A stretch of 64,000 nucleotides of DNA from Marinobacterium nitratireducens (GTDB lineage: Bacteria; Pseudomonadota; Gammaproteobacteria; Pseudomonadales; Balneatricaceae), in NCBI RefSeq assembly GCF_014645375.1, contig NZ_BMLT01000001.1:304767-368766 (forward strand). The letters run 5' to 3'. The stretch's first letter is position 1. Each line of letters starts with the position of its first letter. The translations under genes were made by a program, and so were the position numbers. The notes below the pieces were generated by a model, which was not told where the DNA came from, ran no database searches, and saw only the letters and a list, made by a program, of their open reading frames with translations. Positions 27,958-37,233 of the stretch are shown here, piece by piece.

Positions 27958-30150
27958 TCAGCAAATATCCGGTATCACCGGTACGGCGATGCCGTCTCCG
28001 GGTTCCGCGGGGGCGCCCTGCAGCGGGCCGATACCGCCTGGCAGCGGCGGCGTGTCACCCGCACCGCCGATGCCGGCGCGGACCCCGACAAGCTCCGGCA
28101 ACTGGTAGTCGCTCAGATCCAGCGCCTCGGTCGGGGGCAGGCGGCGCCAGACGGTCTTGCCGTCCACACGGGTCTGTTCGAACAGCGCCACGGCGTTGAC
28201 CGCCTGCACGCCCTCGACCCTTGCCGCCTGGGTCAGCAACTCGTTCGCCCGCACCGCACGGCCCAGGGGCCAGCCTTCGGCGCTGGCGCCGCCGGGCGCC
28301 AGCGGCCACAGGTACCCGGTGATGGCGGTCTGTACCGAATTGAGGGTCTGCTGCTCGGTCTGCGGATCCCGAACCTGAACCAGGATGCTGACCGCAATCG
28401 GCACGAACTGCGGGCTCAGCACATAGAGTTCGGTGCCCACCAGAATCCGGCTGAGCAGGTGGTTGAACAGGTCCTTGAGCAGGCCCTTGGTGGGCTTGGG
28501 CCAGTTGCCGATGCCGACCCGTGCCGGCGGCAGCACGAATACGCTGACGACCCCGGGCACATCCCGTTGCGCCGCATCCAGGGTATTGCCCGGCAGAAAT
28601 CCCTCCATCACCTCGGCGCGGGCCACCGGGTTGACGGGATTGGCGCGGCAGATCTGCTGGAAGTCGGCGGCGGTAACGGCGCGGTTGCGGTGGGTCAGGA
28701 AGCGGGGGATGCGCTGCTCGGCCTGTTCCAGGCTTTCGGCGTCGCGCCCGCCGCGCAGTGGCCATTCGTGGCGCAGCTTGAAGCGGGGGCTGCCGTCGAC
28801 GATTTCCTTGATGCTGCCGGCGGGCAGGTTGCCGTCCTCGCCACCGCCGTAGCGATACCCGGCGACGCGAATGCGGACGCCCCGCGGCGGGCGGCGGCCG
28901 TTTTCCAGGCCGTCTCCGAAGTAGACATGGCCCGATTGCGGGTCCAGCCGGTAGACCCGGGCGTCCGCGCCCAGGCCGGCGAGATAGTCGACGCCGCGCC
29001 AGGCGACCCAGGCGCCGTCCTCTTCGACCTGCAGGTCCAGGGAGGCGGCGTCGATCTGCTGATCCGGCAGGCTCACCACCTGATCCGGCAGCCCGGTGCC
29101 GAGACCGACAATGCGGTCGCGGCGCAGGCCCTGCGCCACCACCTCGACGCCGTTGAGGCCCAGGTAGCCGAGCACGAGTTTGGGATCGTCCGGGCAGCGC
29201 AGTCTTATCCAGAGCGCGACGCGGGCCGCATCGACGGCATCGTCGAGCGCCGGTGGCAGATTCTTGCTGCCGTCGAACATGGGATCGGCGTTGGCGAAGT
29301 CTGCGAACAGGGCACTGTTGGCGGGCAGCCGCAGCCGCACCACGCCGGCCTGACGCCCGCCCAGTGAAGTGTCCGAGATCAGATCCAGCGGCAGAAAACG
29401 GGTACCGCCGTCGGGACCCTCGGCCACCAGTTCCCACTGCAGCTCGCGCGCCTCCATGTCGCTGACGCTGTCGCCGTCCAGATCGTCCGCCGGCGCTATC
29501 GCGACGTTGAGGCGAATGCCCGCCAGATTGTCGCGCAACAGATCGAGATGGTCGTCCAGTTGCCTGGGTGCGATGCACGCCAGATAGAAACTTTTGTCCA
29601 GGCTGCGGGCAAGACTCAGCGGTTCGCGACCGATATCGAAGCGCCGCGGCTGAAAGGGTTTCGGGGTTTCGCCCTTGCGCAGACCGAACTGCTCGTGCAG
29701 ATCCTGAAGTGTCATGCCCAGCTGCGCCAGATCGTCGGTGCTCAGGCTTTGTTTGATCAGCACCTGCAGCCCCAGGCAGGTGGGCTGAAGCTCGCCGACG
29801 CAGGTCAGGCTCTGCTTGCCGCCGCGTAACTGGGTGCCGTCGTTGAGCAGCGGCGGCAGCGTGACGCTGGTGGGGCCTGCATCGACGCAGACCAGGCCCC
29901 GCGCCGGGCGTGCCGGGCGCAGCGGGATCTGCAGCAGATTGAGCAGAATGCGGCGCTGGCGCTCGGGAATCAGGTTGGCGCGGTAGAGGATGGTTTCGGT
30001 GAGCCAGGCAAAGAGGTCGATAAACCCGTGCACCGGATCGCCCGGCGCGACCTGCGTCAGTTCCGGCAGGTGGGTGGCGAGGCGCTCCCTGGCTTCGGCG
30101 ACCAGGTCGTCGAAGCGGCGATCGTCCAGATTGGGGACCGGTAATGGCAT
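27958..30150 (-). CDS. Baseplate assembly protein J-like (Afp11-like)
   Basis: 730 aa. The N-terminus (VNLDDRRFDD-like start, then LPELTQVAPGDPVHGFIDLF and WLTETILYRANLIPERQ) is typical of the putative baseplate assembly protein family (gpJ/Afp11). The C-terminus contains RNRAVTAADFQQICRANP, VNPVARAEVM and VSVFVLPPARVG, the usual J-domain core. It is a wedge component linking hub to sheath in contractile tails. Encoded 13 bp before the tail protein I-like gene. Length is within the eCIS range. Confidence 0.9.
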   Translation of the reverse strand: MPLPVPNLDDRRFDDLVAEARERLATHLPELTQVAPGDPVHGFIDLFAWLTETILYRANLIPERQRRILLNLLQIPLRPARPARGLVCVDAGPTSVTLPPLLNDGTQLRGGKQSLTCVGELQPTCLGLQVLIKQSLSTDDLAQLGMTLQDLHEQFGLRKGETPKPFQPRRFDIGREPLSLARSLDKSFYLACIAPRQLDDHLDLLRDNLAGIRLNVAIAPADDLDGDSVSDMEARELQWELVAEGPDGGTRFLPLDLISDTSLGGRQAGVVRLRLPANSALFADFANADPMFDGSKNLPPALDDAVDAARVALWIRLRCPDDPKLVLGYLGLNGVEVVAQGLRRDRIVGLGTGLPDQVVSLPDQQIDAASLDLQVEEDGAWVAWRGVDYLAGLGADARVYRLDPQSGHVYFGDGLENGRRPPRGVRIRVAGYRYGGGEDGNLPAGSIKEIVDGSPRFKLRHEWPLRGGRDAESLEQAEQRIPRFLTHRNRAVTAADFQQICRANPVNPVARAEVMEGFLPGNTLDAAQRDVPGVVSVFVLPPARVGIGNWPKPTKGLLKDLFNHLLSRILVGTELYVLSPQFVPIAVSILVQVRDPQTEQQTLNSVQTAITGYLWPLAPGGASAEGWPLGRAVRANELLTQAARVEGVQAVNAVALFEQTRVDGKTVWRRLPPTEALDLSDYQLPELVGVRAGIGGAGDTPPLPGGIGPLQGAPAEPGDGIAVPVIPDIC

Positions 30151-30309
30151 GGTCTCTCGTCCTCCTTTGCAGACAGCTTGAAAAGCTATCCGCGTTGCCG
30201 AATGCTTCGTTAAAACAGGCTCACAATGCTCATTTAGCCCACTAAACCGCGCTTCTTCGCCTGTTTATGCCTCGCCTCGGCTGCCTCGATTACGCTTTTC
30301 AGCCATTTG
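30151..30309. other. Intergenic element inside the eCIS operon
   Basis: The largest gap within the operon (159 bp). It carries gcttgaaaagc near one end and gcttttcagcc near the other, plus cgcctgtttatgcctcgcc. It looks like a REP-type insertion that splits the gp25 gene from baseplate J. I see no gene. Confidence 0.4.
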
Positions 30310-30699
30310 CTAGACACCCAGATTCAGGGTCAGCCCCAACTCGGCGGGGGCAGGGTTGTGACGCAGGCGGTAGCGGATATTGATGTGCACCTCCGACAGA
30401 TCCTCGGGGCTGGGGCGGACCTCGACGCCGTCCACCACCACCCGTGGCTCCCAGAGCGCAAGCGACTTCCTGACGACGCCGGCGATCAGGTTGCGGGTGG
30501 TTTCGTTGTTGGGCTGGTGGACGAAGTTCAGCAGCCCGGCGCCGAAATCCGGACGCTGCAGGCGCTCGCCCGGGCGTGTGAGCAGAATATTCAGCATCAC
30601 CTCGCGCACGCTCTGGTCGTCCGTGGCCCAGCCAAGGGCGCCGTCTTCGTCGACGCCGCCCAGCGGCCAGCTGCGAATCCTGGGAGTCGGAGTTGTCAT
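30310..30699 (-). CDS. GPW/gp25 family baseplate wedge protein (Afp9-like)
   Basis: 129 aa, usual size. It shows the family pattern VREVMLNILLTRPGERLQRP followed by DFGAGLLNFVHQPN and the C-terminal IRYRLRHNPAP. gp25 is the small lysozyme-fold (inactive) protein that starts sheath polymerisation from the baseplate. It sits between the membrane-protein gene and baseplate J, the expected place. Confidence 0.92.
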   Translation of the reverse strand: MTTPTPRIRSWPLGGVDEDGALGWATDDQSVREVMLNILLTRPGERLQRPDFGAGLLNFVHQPNNETTRNLIAGVVRKSLALWEPRVVVDGVEVRPSPEDLSEVHINIRYRLRHNPAPAELGLTLNLGV

Positions 30700-30717
30700 C
30701 GCCGTTTTACCTCATCC

Positions 30718-32388
30718 CTACTTGTCGATTTTCGGGAACGGAAGGCAGATCCGTACCCATGGCAGCCAGAAGAAAACGATATTCAGCAGCGAGATCATGA
30801 TCATCAGCAGGATCATCGCCACCAGGGTGATCACCGGCAGGCTGAACGAGCAGATCCATTGCACGCCCAGCTTTGGGCCTTCGCCGATAACATCTTCGCT
30901 GGCGCCTTTTTTAAGCTTCAGGCCGTTGATGAAGTCGAAGGTGTCGCCGGGCGTCAGCACCGAGGCGCCCCGGGCCAGCCCGCGTTTCAGATCCCGCAGG
31001 CTCGGCATCTGGATCAGCGACGGCCGGCTGGCTTCCGGGTCCAGCGGTGCCGCGACGCGGAACTGCAGTGAGCGGCACTGGGCATCGCCCCACTGGATCT
31101 GTTCCTTGCCCTGATCGTTGCGCGAGCGTACGAACGGCACTAGCTGATAGACGTCCGCCTCGCCCTGGCCGAACTTGGGCAACGGAATTTCCCGCGCCTG
31201 CGCCAGGGTCTGGGCGCGAAAGCGCTGGCCGAGCCGGTAACGGATATCCTCGGCGTCGCTGGCCTCCAGTCGCAGGGACAGGTTCAGCGTACCGTTGCCG
31301 CCTGCATCGGGTAACGGCGCCAGTTGCGCCAGGTGTTCGAGGCCGCCGGCGTTGTCGGCCGCGTCTTCCTGTTCGATCAGCCATTGCACCAGCGGGTTGC
31401 CCTCTGCGCGGGCGAAGCAGTCCTGCAGATAGGCAAACAGGTGAAAGCGGCGGGCGTGCCTGACCGGCTCGCGGCTCTGTGCCTTGAAGCCCGCCTCCTC
31501 CTGCGCAGCGCCACGAAGCCGTGCGGGTAGCCGCTCTTCATCATGGAACCAGATGCCGGAGAACAGGGTTTCGAGCTCGGCGTTGGCCTCGCGTCCGGCT
31601 TCGCCGAGGTGGTAACGGTTGACCAGCAGGCGCAGCAGTTCGAACAGCCCCTTGCTCGGCACGCCGTTCTCGACCTGCAGGTTGTCGGCGGTTCGCCACT
31701 GCGTTTGCCTGCCGTCGCGATAACCGAACGGCCAGGGCAGGGAGCGGGCCGCCAGATCCTCGATCTCATCCTGGCTTTGCGCGTCGAACAGGCCCTGGGC
31801 GTTACGCTCGTAGTAGAAACCGCCCAGTGGCACATAGCCGAACAGCAGGCTGTGGCGCTTGCCGCTGGCGTCGGTGCTGTTGAGAACATGCAGCGGGTGG
31901 GTCTGCTCGCCGGTGTAGGTCGCCTGGTTGGTGCGGGGATGCAGCATGCCGTTGGCGCAAAGGCGCCGGTCCAGGTCCGGATCCCTGATCCCGGCGCTGG
32001 CGTCCTGCCAGCCCAGCGCTTCGCCCTCTTCGACAATCCAGGCCTGCTCGCGATCACCGCGCAGCCGGCGAATCACGAAGCCGGCCGAGGTGATGCGCGC
32101 GGGGTCCAGCGCCGGACGGCCGAAGCGCTCGCAGACCACTTCGCAGCAGAACAGATGAAAGGCCCGGTGCGTGGGCAGCCGCAAAACCGGCTTGCCGTCG
32201 TAAGGGCTGTGGGTCTCTTCCCGTATCCAGTCGACGAACTGCGGTTGCGCAAAGCGCTGTTTGCTGACGTCCTGCTGGAAGCGGGCGACAAAGTCGGGAT
32301 CCAGGTAACGCAGCAGGGTCGCCCGCTCCGATGATTCGAAGTAGGGGGCCCTGAGGCGAACGTCGTGAAGCATCTGTGCGCTGGTCAT
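30718..32388 (-). CDS. eCIS-associated protein with C-terminal membrane anchor (556 aa)
   Basis: 556 aa, mostly soluble. At 514-550 there is a strongly hydrophobic stretch (FSLPVITLVAMILLMIMISL, then LNIVFFWLPW), long enough for one or two membrane helices, with a short basic tail PFPKIDK. There is no N-terminal signal peptide, so it is probably tail-anchored. Similar proteins with a conserved membrane C-terminus appear in some eCIS loci. It could hold the particle at the inner membrane or take part in release; this is inference. Located between spike and gp25 genes, 12 bp from the former. Confidence 0.65.
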   Translation of the reverse strand: MTSAQMLHDVRLRAPYFESSERATLLRYLDPDFVARFQQDVSKQRFAQPQFVDWIREETHSPYDGKPVLRLPTHRAFHLFCCEVVCERFGRPALDPARITSAGFVIRRLRGDREQAWIVEEGEALGWQDASAGIRDPDLDRRLCANGMLHPRTNQATYTGEQTHPLHVLNSTDASGKRHSLLFGYVPLGGFYYERNAQGLFDAQSQDEIEDLAARSLPWPFGYRDGRQTQWRTADNLQVENGVPSKGLFELLRLLVNRYHLGEAGREANAELETLFSGIWFHDEERLPARLRGAAQEEAGFKAQSREPVRHARRFHLFAYLQDCFARAEGNPLVQWLIEQEDAADNAGGLEHLAQLAPLPDAGGNGTLNLSLRLEASDAEDIRYRLGQRFRAQTLAQAREIPLPKFGQGEADVYQLVPFVRSRNDQGKEQIQWGDAQCRSLQFRVAAPLDPEASRPSLIQMPSLRDLKRGLARGASVLTPGDTFDFINGLKLKKGASEDVIGEGPKLGVQWICSFSLPVITLVAMILLMIMISLLNIVFFWLPWVRICLPFPKIDK

Positions 32389-32400
32389 AATCGTTGCCTG

Positions 32401-33039
32401 TTACCAGATATTGCCCGCACCGGGCGTGTAGGTGGTTCCCACCACCGAAGTGGCGATAATGGTGTCGCACTGCACTACGCCGCTGAAGCGGGACATGCCG
32501 GCGTCGACCTGTACCAGCGCCGCCGACAGATTGACCTGGGCGGCGTTGATGTTCACCGGGCCTGCGCTGTCTACGGTGATTTCGGCCGCGGTCATGGAAA
32601 CGCTCTGGCTGCCGCGTTCGATCCTGACCTCGCCGCCGCCGCTCTCGGTGACGGTGACGCGGTAACCGGAGCGGGTGCGCAGTTCCACCCTGGGATCGTT
32701 GTCGTCGAACTCGAGCACGGTATCGCCGGGAGTGCGGATGACGTAGTGCTCCTGCTGCGGATCGGCATCCTCCGGGCGGCTGCCGCTGCCGCACCAGATG
32801 CTGCCCAGCACCAGCGGCGTGTCCTGGTCGATGAACGCGATTACAACGATCTCGCCGATGCGCGGGATGAAACTGGCGCCATAACCGTCGCCGGCGGACG
32901 GGGCCACCACGCTGGCCCACATCTCCATCGGTGCGGATTGCAGCCGCACCTTGACTCGGCCGCGGCTGTCCGGGTCGGCGTTATCGGTGACCTGTGCCAG
33001 TTGCAGACTGTGCAGATGGCCGAGGGTGTGGGCATTCAT
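32401..33039 (-). CDS. Baseplate spike protein gpV/VgrG-like (Afp8 C-part)
   Basis: 212 aa. The N-terminal OB-fold shows DSRGRVKVRLQSAPMEMWAS, GASFIPRIGEIVVIAFIDQD and PLVLGSIW, the gpV/gp5/VgrG spike pattern. It is followed by a beta-helix-like C-part (VRIERGSQSVSMTAAEITVD). Its ATG overlaps the gpD stop by ATGA, consistent with hub and spike being made in step. In Afp/PVC the two are fused in Afp8; here they are separate. Confidence 0.9.
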   Translation of the reverse strand: MNAHTLGHLHSLQLAQVTDNADPDSRGRVKVRLQSAPMEMWASVVAPSAGDGYGASFIPRIGEIVVIAFIDQDTPLVLGSIWCGSGSRPEDADPQQEHYVIRTPGDTVLEFDDNDPRVELRTRSGYRVTVTESGGGEVRIERGSQSVSMTAAEITVDSAGPVNINAAQVNLSAALVQVDAGMSRFSGVVQCDTIIATSVVGTTYTPGAGNIW

Positions 33040-34088
33040 GGGGCAGGGCTCCAGTCGGCTCGATTGACTTTCAAATGGGTTTCGTAACCCGTGCTGCTAT
33101 CGAAACGGTGGCTGCAGTGCACCACTTGATAGGTTCCGCGCAGCCGAGGCGAGACGCCGCTGAGAAGGATCTCGCGGCCGCTTTTCAGCGTCGGTTCCCC
33201 CTGGCAGACGATATCGCCCTGCACGAAGCGCTTGGCCATGCGGTGAAAGTGCGCTTGGGCGTAGGCATCGGCCTCGGCCTGGCTGCGGGCGAACGGATGA
33301 GGCACGGTTTCGTCGCCGGGCCAGCCCAGCCGGGACAGGGTATCGGCAGCGCTGGTCGCCTCGGGCGCCGGTGACAGACGCTCGCTGCTGTGCTCCACCG
33401 CTTCGGCGGTGGCGACGCTGTAACCCTGGCTGCGCGAGGCCCGCGGCTGATGGTTGAGGTCGGCGATCAGGCGGACGCGCAGCGCGCTGTCCTGGGCGCT
33501 GAGCTCGACCGGCGCGCTGTCCGGCTCTTCAGGCCGGGCGCGCAGGGTATCGTCTTCCAGCCGCAGCGCGATGTCGAAGCGCCCGAGCAGGCGCAGCAGG
33601 AATGCCAGGTCGCTTTCGTTGAGCTGGTGCCAGCTGTCATTGACCCCGGATACCTGAACGTCGGCGCGAAGACCGGCTTCGGCGGCGATGGCCCGGACGA
33701 TCTCGTCCGGTGAGTACTCTTCGTAGCTGCGATTCTGCCGTGCGCGCGCGAGCCGGTGCAGCCGGTCCTGCAGCAGCAGCGCCAGGGTCGGCGCACCTTC
33801 GCCGTACTGCTCCTCGATGGCGGTGACTTCGCCTTTGAAAATCCGTACCGGGTCGGGCTGGCCCATGTCGATCTCCAGCTCCGCGCCAAGGGCGATATCG
33901 TCGAACACCCAGGCCGGCGTGCTGGCGCCTTCCGGGGTGCCCCAGTTGGTCAACGTCAGCTCGGCATGGGCGCAGCCGTGCAGCGGCAGGTTGACCACCA
34001 GTCCCGTGAGGGCTTCGACCAGATCGTCGCGCCGCTCGCCGTCGACCCGGACCACCGGGCGGCTGTTGATGAAGGCGTTATCGGGCAT
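33036..34088 (-). CDS. Phage late-control gpD-like hub protein (Afp8 N-part)
   Basis: 350 aa. It matches the gpD/gp27 hub family: an N-terminal tube-like domain (VVNLPLHGCAHAELTLTNWG, IFKGEVTAIEEQY), the middle SPDEIVRAIAAEAGL and NESDLAFLLRLLGRFDIAL, then a C-terminal KSGREILLSGVSPRLRGTYQ with YQVVHCSHRF. It forms the ring between inner tube and spike. It overlaps the spike gene by 4 bp and follows DUF5908 by 10 bp. Confidence 0.92.
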   Translation of the reverse strand: MPDNAFINSRPVVRVDGERRDDLVEALTGLVVNLPLHGCAHAELTLTNWGTPEGASTPAWVFDDIALGAELEIDMGQPDPVRIFKGEVTAIEEQYGEGAPTLALLLQDRLHRLARARQNRSYEEYSPDEIVRAIAAEAGLRADVQVSGVNDSWHQLNESDLAFLLRLLGRFDIALRLEDDTLRARPEEPDSAPVELSAQDSALRVRLIADLNHQPRASRSQGYSVATAEAVEHSSERLSPAPEATSAADTLSRLGWPGDETVPHPFARSQAEADAYAQAHFHRMAKRFVQGDIVCQGEPTLKSGREILLSGVSPRLRGTYQVVHCSHRFDSSTGYETHLKVNRADWSPAP

Positions 34089-34098
34089 AATCCCTCGC

Positions 34099-34266
34099 TC
34101 AGTCCACTTGCAGGCGCTGCTGGCGCTGGCGGATTCGCGCCAGGGTATCGGCCAGATCCGCCTCGTTTTTGTCCAGCGGCTGTTGCTCGGCCGCCGGCAG
34201 GTTTTCGTTCGCCTGGGTGACCGGTTCCTGGATATCGGCGATGACTTCTTCGATCACGACGGGCAT
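34099..34266 (-). CDS. DUF5908-like small eCIS protein (55 aa)
   Basis: 55 aa: it opens MPVVIEEVIADIQEPV and closes RIRQRQQRLQVD. ATG 34266 has AGGAG 8 nt upstream, and the stop at 34101-34099 lies 10 bp before gpD. Size, the MP-x-x-I-x-E-V start, the charged helical tail and the position between the Afp7-like and hub genes match the small DUF5908 (Afp6-type) proteins of eCIS loci. Function unknown, possibly a baseplate assembly aid. Confidence 0.75.
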   Translation of the reverse strand: MPVVIEEVIADIQEPVTQANENLPAAEQQPLDKNEADLADTLARIRQRQQRLQVD

Positions 34267-34306
34267 TTGTCAGCTCCTGCGTTGCGTTCGGATTGGTTGC
34301 CGGCCA

Positions 34307-35236
34307 TCAGTCAAACCCGACACCGGCATCGAGCTCGAGCGCCGGACCTTCGGCGCCGGTCTCGATTCCGGCTCCGAGTACCGCGCCGGCCCTGGCACCG
34401 GCCCCGAAGGCGCCTTCCACGCGGGTACCGAGGCTGGCGGATGCGCCGAAGGAGAAGGCCGGCTGCGCCGAGAAAGAGGTCTTGACGCCAATGGCAGCGC
34501 CGCCGCCGGCCTTGATGCCGACCGACGCTTTGGCCGACACGCCGGGCACCGCCAGTACCGCGGCGCCGGGCAGACGCGGGTTCTCGATGCCGTTGTACAG
34601 CGCGGTATCGCGCCAGTTGCCCGGGCCCTCGCTGGCGCCGGGCACGGGGCTGGTATGCTGATTGGTGCCGGTGTCGCCGTTGCCGGTGGGCGAAAGGGTC
34701 GGCGTGTCCTGCTGCGCCGCGGCGACGCCGTCGCTGCGCTGGCGGAACTGGTAACGGTCTTCCTTCAGGCGCAGCACCACCTTGGCGCGCAGCGGTCGGC
34801 CTTCCTTGGAGAAGTAGTCCAGTGTCTCCTCGTAATTCTCCACCATGCCGACGAACTCGAAGCTGCCCCACTGGAACAGGCAGCGTTTCGGGGCTTCCAT
34901 CTGCTCGCCGGACTCGACGGGCTTGAGAAAGCGCTCGGCGATCTTCTTCGTCTGATCGCGGACGTCGGAACCCTGCTCGATATCGTTCTGGGATTCGCCG
35001 TCGCCGGCATCGATATAGGTGGTGTCGAACATCAGCTCCACCGACAGCGTGGAGGAGCTCTTGTCGACGAACTGGGCGGCGCGGCTGTTGCCGTTGCGTT
35101 TGTTTTCCTTGAGCGTGTTGGACAGCGACACCTTCAGCGACACCGGGTTGAACTGCACATCGACGGCATTGTCCATGTCCGGCGTGTTGTTGTTGCCGCT
35201 GACCGGTATCAGCTTGCCGCGCTCGGGGTTCATCAT
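34307..35236 (-). CDS. CIS tube-cap protein (Afp7-like, LysM absent)
   Basis: 309 aa. The N-terminal ~180 residues match the contractile injection system tube protein domain: VDVQFNPVSLKVSLSNTL, LSVELMFDTTY, CLFQWGSFEFVGMVENYEET and LRAKVVLRLKE. In Afp7/Pvc7 a LysM domain follows; here the rest is a Gly/Ala-rich tail (KAGGGAAIGVKTSFS, EGAFGAGARAGAVLGAG) with no LysM pattern. The domain joins tube to hub. ATG 35236 and 35233 are both possible starts. Confidence 0.85.
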   Translation of the reverse strand: MMNPERGKLIPVSGNNNTPDMDNAVDVQFNPVSLKVSLSNTLKENKRNGNSRAAQFVDKSSSTLSVELMFDTTYIDAGDGESQNDIEQGSDVRDQTKKIAERFLKPVESGEQMEAPKRCLFQWGSFEFVGMVENYEETLDYFSKEGRPLRAKVVLRLKEDRYQFRQRSDGVAAAQQDTPTLSPTGNGDTGTNQHTSPVPGASEGPGNWRDTALYNGIENPRLPGAAVLAVPGVSAKASVGIKAGGGAAIGVKTSFSAQPAFSFGASASLGTRVEGAFGAGARAGAVLGAGIETGAEGPALELDAGVGFD

Positions 35237-35242
35237 CTCGCT

Positions 35243-35725
35243 TCAGCTCCCGTTGCCGGCCGCCGCCGGTCGTTCCAGTTCCAGCCCTTCGTGCACCAGG
35301 TGCAGTTCTTCGATGGCGACCTGGTTGGCGGTGGCGTTGAGGTCCGGCCCCTTGAACTTGGTCGCCATGACGCCTTCCAGTCGCCAGGTCATCACCGGGT
35401 TTTCCGTTTTGCCGTCGATGGGATTGCCCAGCACGATGATCTCGCCGTGGAGGCGGTAACCGTAGTTGGAGCCGCGGGTGCTGGCGTCGAACCAGCTCCA
35501 GAGATCGTTGACGCTGGTGACGCCCCGTTTCAGTACTATCGGGGTGAACTTGGTGATGCCGCTGCGCTGCAGTTCGCCCCAGTTGCGGCCGCCTTCCTGA
35601 ATCGTCTTGGGCTCCATGCTGAGCTCGAATCCGGTGACCTCGCTGAACTGCCCGCTGCACAGCAGCTGGTTGTTCTCACTGTTGTACAGGTTGACTTTGA
35701 AGCGGAACGGCACGAACTCAGTCAT
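35243..35725 (-). CDS. Inner tube protein 2 (Afp5/Afp1-like)
   Basis: 160 aa, phage tail-tube (gp19/Hcp-like) fold: FRFKVNLYNS, SGQFSEVTGFELSMEPKTI, TPIVLKRGVTSVNDLWSWFD, WRLEGVMATKFKGPDLNATA and VAIEELHLVHEGLELE. It is a paralog of the tube protein at 37234. In Afp, tube paralogs play different roles (bulk tube versus the ring next to the hub); adjacency to the Afp7-like gene suggests the hub-proximal one. Its start overlaps the sheath-like gene by 8 bp. Confidence 0.9.
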   Translation of the reverse strand: MTEFVPFRFKVNLYNSENNQLLCSGQFSEVTGFELSMEPKTIQEGGRNWGELQRSGITKFTPIVLKRGVTSVNDLWSWFDASTRGSNYGYRLHGEIIVLGNPIDGKTENPVMTWRLEGVMATKFKGPDLNATANQVAIEELHLVHEGLELERPAAAGNGS

Positions 35726-37223
35726 CGTTCACCCGTCCTTGCCACTCTCCCTGGCGGTTGATGAAGGTAAGATGGATGCGATCGACGGGGAAGGCCGGCG
35801 CGATCATGATTTCGTAGATCATCACGCCTTCGCGGGTCTGGCTTTCCTCGATGCGGAAGGCTTCCTCGGCGGTGGCGCCGCGCAGCGCACCCCGTTGCTG
35901 CAGCTGGCGGAAAAACCGCTCCAGCAGCAGCCGCGGGCGCGGATCCCGGTAATCGAGATTGAATATCAGCTGCTCGCCCAGGGCATTGAGCTGGCGTCTG
36001 AGGTAGCCCAGCAGGCGCATGACTTCCGCCGAACGGTAACCGTCGAAACGTTGTGGAACCTGCGAACGGGAATAGTCATCCGGGTGCAGCGCCGGAACCA
36101 CCAGGCGCTCGTCATCCAGTTGCAGTTGTCCGTTGCGTTGCTGCAGCACGCCGACACCGGGGTCGTTGCGCAGCTGCACCCGCTCACCGACGCTCAGCGG
36201 CGGATAGGGCAGTCCCGCGCTTTGCAGCGGCAGGCCGGCAATCGAGCGCCAGGGACCGCGCGCCTGTGCCTGGGCCGCCTGCTTGCCGGCGATGATGCCA
36301 ACCGGGCTCGACAGCCCGAGCCCCGGACCACGCAGGTAGGGAAACAGAAACTGGGTCTGGCGCAGACGGGCTCCGGTGTCGCCATCGCGAATCTCGCGAA
36401 TCCATTGCAGCGCCCGGGCGTCGATGGCGGGGCTGTCCAGCTTGCCGTTGTAGCTCAGCGGCAGCGTCAACAGGCACTGCAGGTCCGGGCGGTGCTTCGC
36501 CAGCCAGGGCAGAATGCCCTGCAGAATGCGGTTGAACGCCGCCGGCGGCGGCATTTCGCCAAGTGCCACCTCGTCGCTGTAGCGGCGCTCGCGATGGTCG
36601 TCGTCGAGGTCGGTGCCGCAGGGGACGAATTGCGGCGAGGGGTTGTCCAGCCGTACCCGGGGAATATCGGGCAACCGTGCGGGGACCTGCAGACGCTCGA
36701 GATCCGGAAACGCCACCGTAGCCAGCGTCGGGATCGCCAGGGCGCAGGCCAGTCCGCGCAGGGTCGATATCTCGTGCAGGCGGGTGTTCTCGGCTGGCAG
36801 GAAACCGCTTTGTCCTTCGTTTTCGGGCACGGCGATGACCCAGAGCGTGTCGCCGCCGTTGGCGAAAAAGTCGTCGACACACTGGGGCAGCCAGGCGCGG
36901 CGACCGGCCAGTACGCTGACATAGCCGGTATCGGCGCTCTGCGCCCCGGGAAAGATGTCGTGAAACTCGGCACTGGAGCGCAGCGGTATCGGCAGGTGCT
37001 GCAGGCCCAGTATGCGCGGATCCCCGCTGCTGGCCTCGAGCTGATCCACGGCATCACCGAATCCCAGGCTACGCATCCGGGACAGGGCACCGCGCAGCGC
37101 CAGCAGGCGCCCGATGCGCACCGGGCCCGGACAGTGGCCGAGCATGGCCACTTCCAGAACCGCGTTGCGGGCTTCGAGCGGACGCGGTGTCAGGGTGATT
37201 CGGGAAGCCAGCAGTTGCTGCAT
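35718..37223 (-). CDS. Second sheath-like protein (Afp4-like, 501 aa)
   Basis: 501 aa from ATG 37223 (MQQLLASRITLTPRPL); longer open text upstream overlaps the tube gene and is rejected. The C-terminal domain, YRSAEVMRLLGYLRRQLNAL, NLDYRDPRPRLLLERFFRQL and GVMIYEIMIAPAFPVDRIHL, resembles the tail-sheath C-domain, and the middle has GDTLWVIAVPENEG and SVGERVQLRND. There is no N-terminal sheath handshake arm like that of the 717-aa sheath. Such a divergent sheath copy is expected at the cap or baseplate end (Afp4 role). Confidence 0.7.
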   Translation of the reverse strand: MQQLLASRITLTPRPLEARNAVLEVAMLGHCPGPVRIGRLLALRGALSRMRSLGFGDAVDQLEASSGDPRILGLQHLPIPLRSSAEFHDIFPGAQSADTGYVSVLAGRRAWLPQCVDDFFANGGDTLWVIAVPENEGQSGFLPAENTRLHEISTLRGLACALAIPTLATVAFPDLERLQVPARLPDIPRVRLDNPSPQFVPCGTDLDDDHRERRYSDEVALGEMPPPAAFNRILQGILPWLAKHRPDLQCLLTLPLSYNGKLDSPAIDARALQWIREIRDGDTGARLRQTQFLFPYLRGPGLGLSSPVGIIAGKQAAQAQARGPWRSIAGLPLQSAGLPYPPLSVGERVQLRNDPGVGVLQQRNGQLQLDDERLVVPALHPDDYSRSQVPQRFDGYRSAEVMRLLGYLRRQLNALGEQLIFNLDYRDPRPRLLLERFFRQLQQRGALRGATAEEAFRIEESQTREGVMIYEIMIAPAFPVDRIHLTFINRQGEWQGRVNDD

Positions 37224-37233
37224 GATCCGGCGC

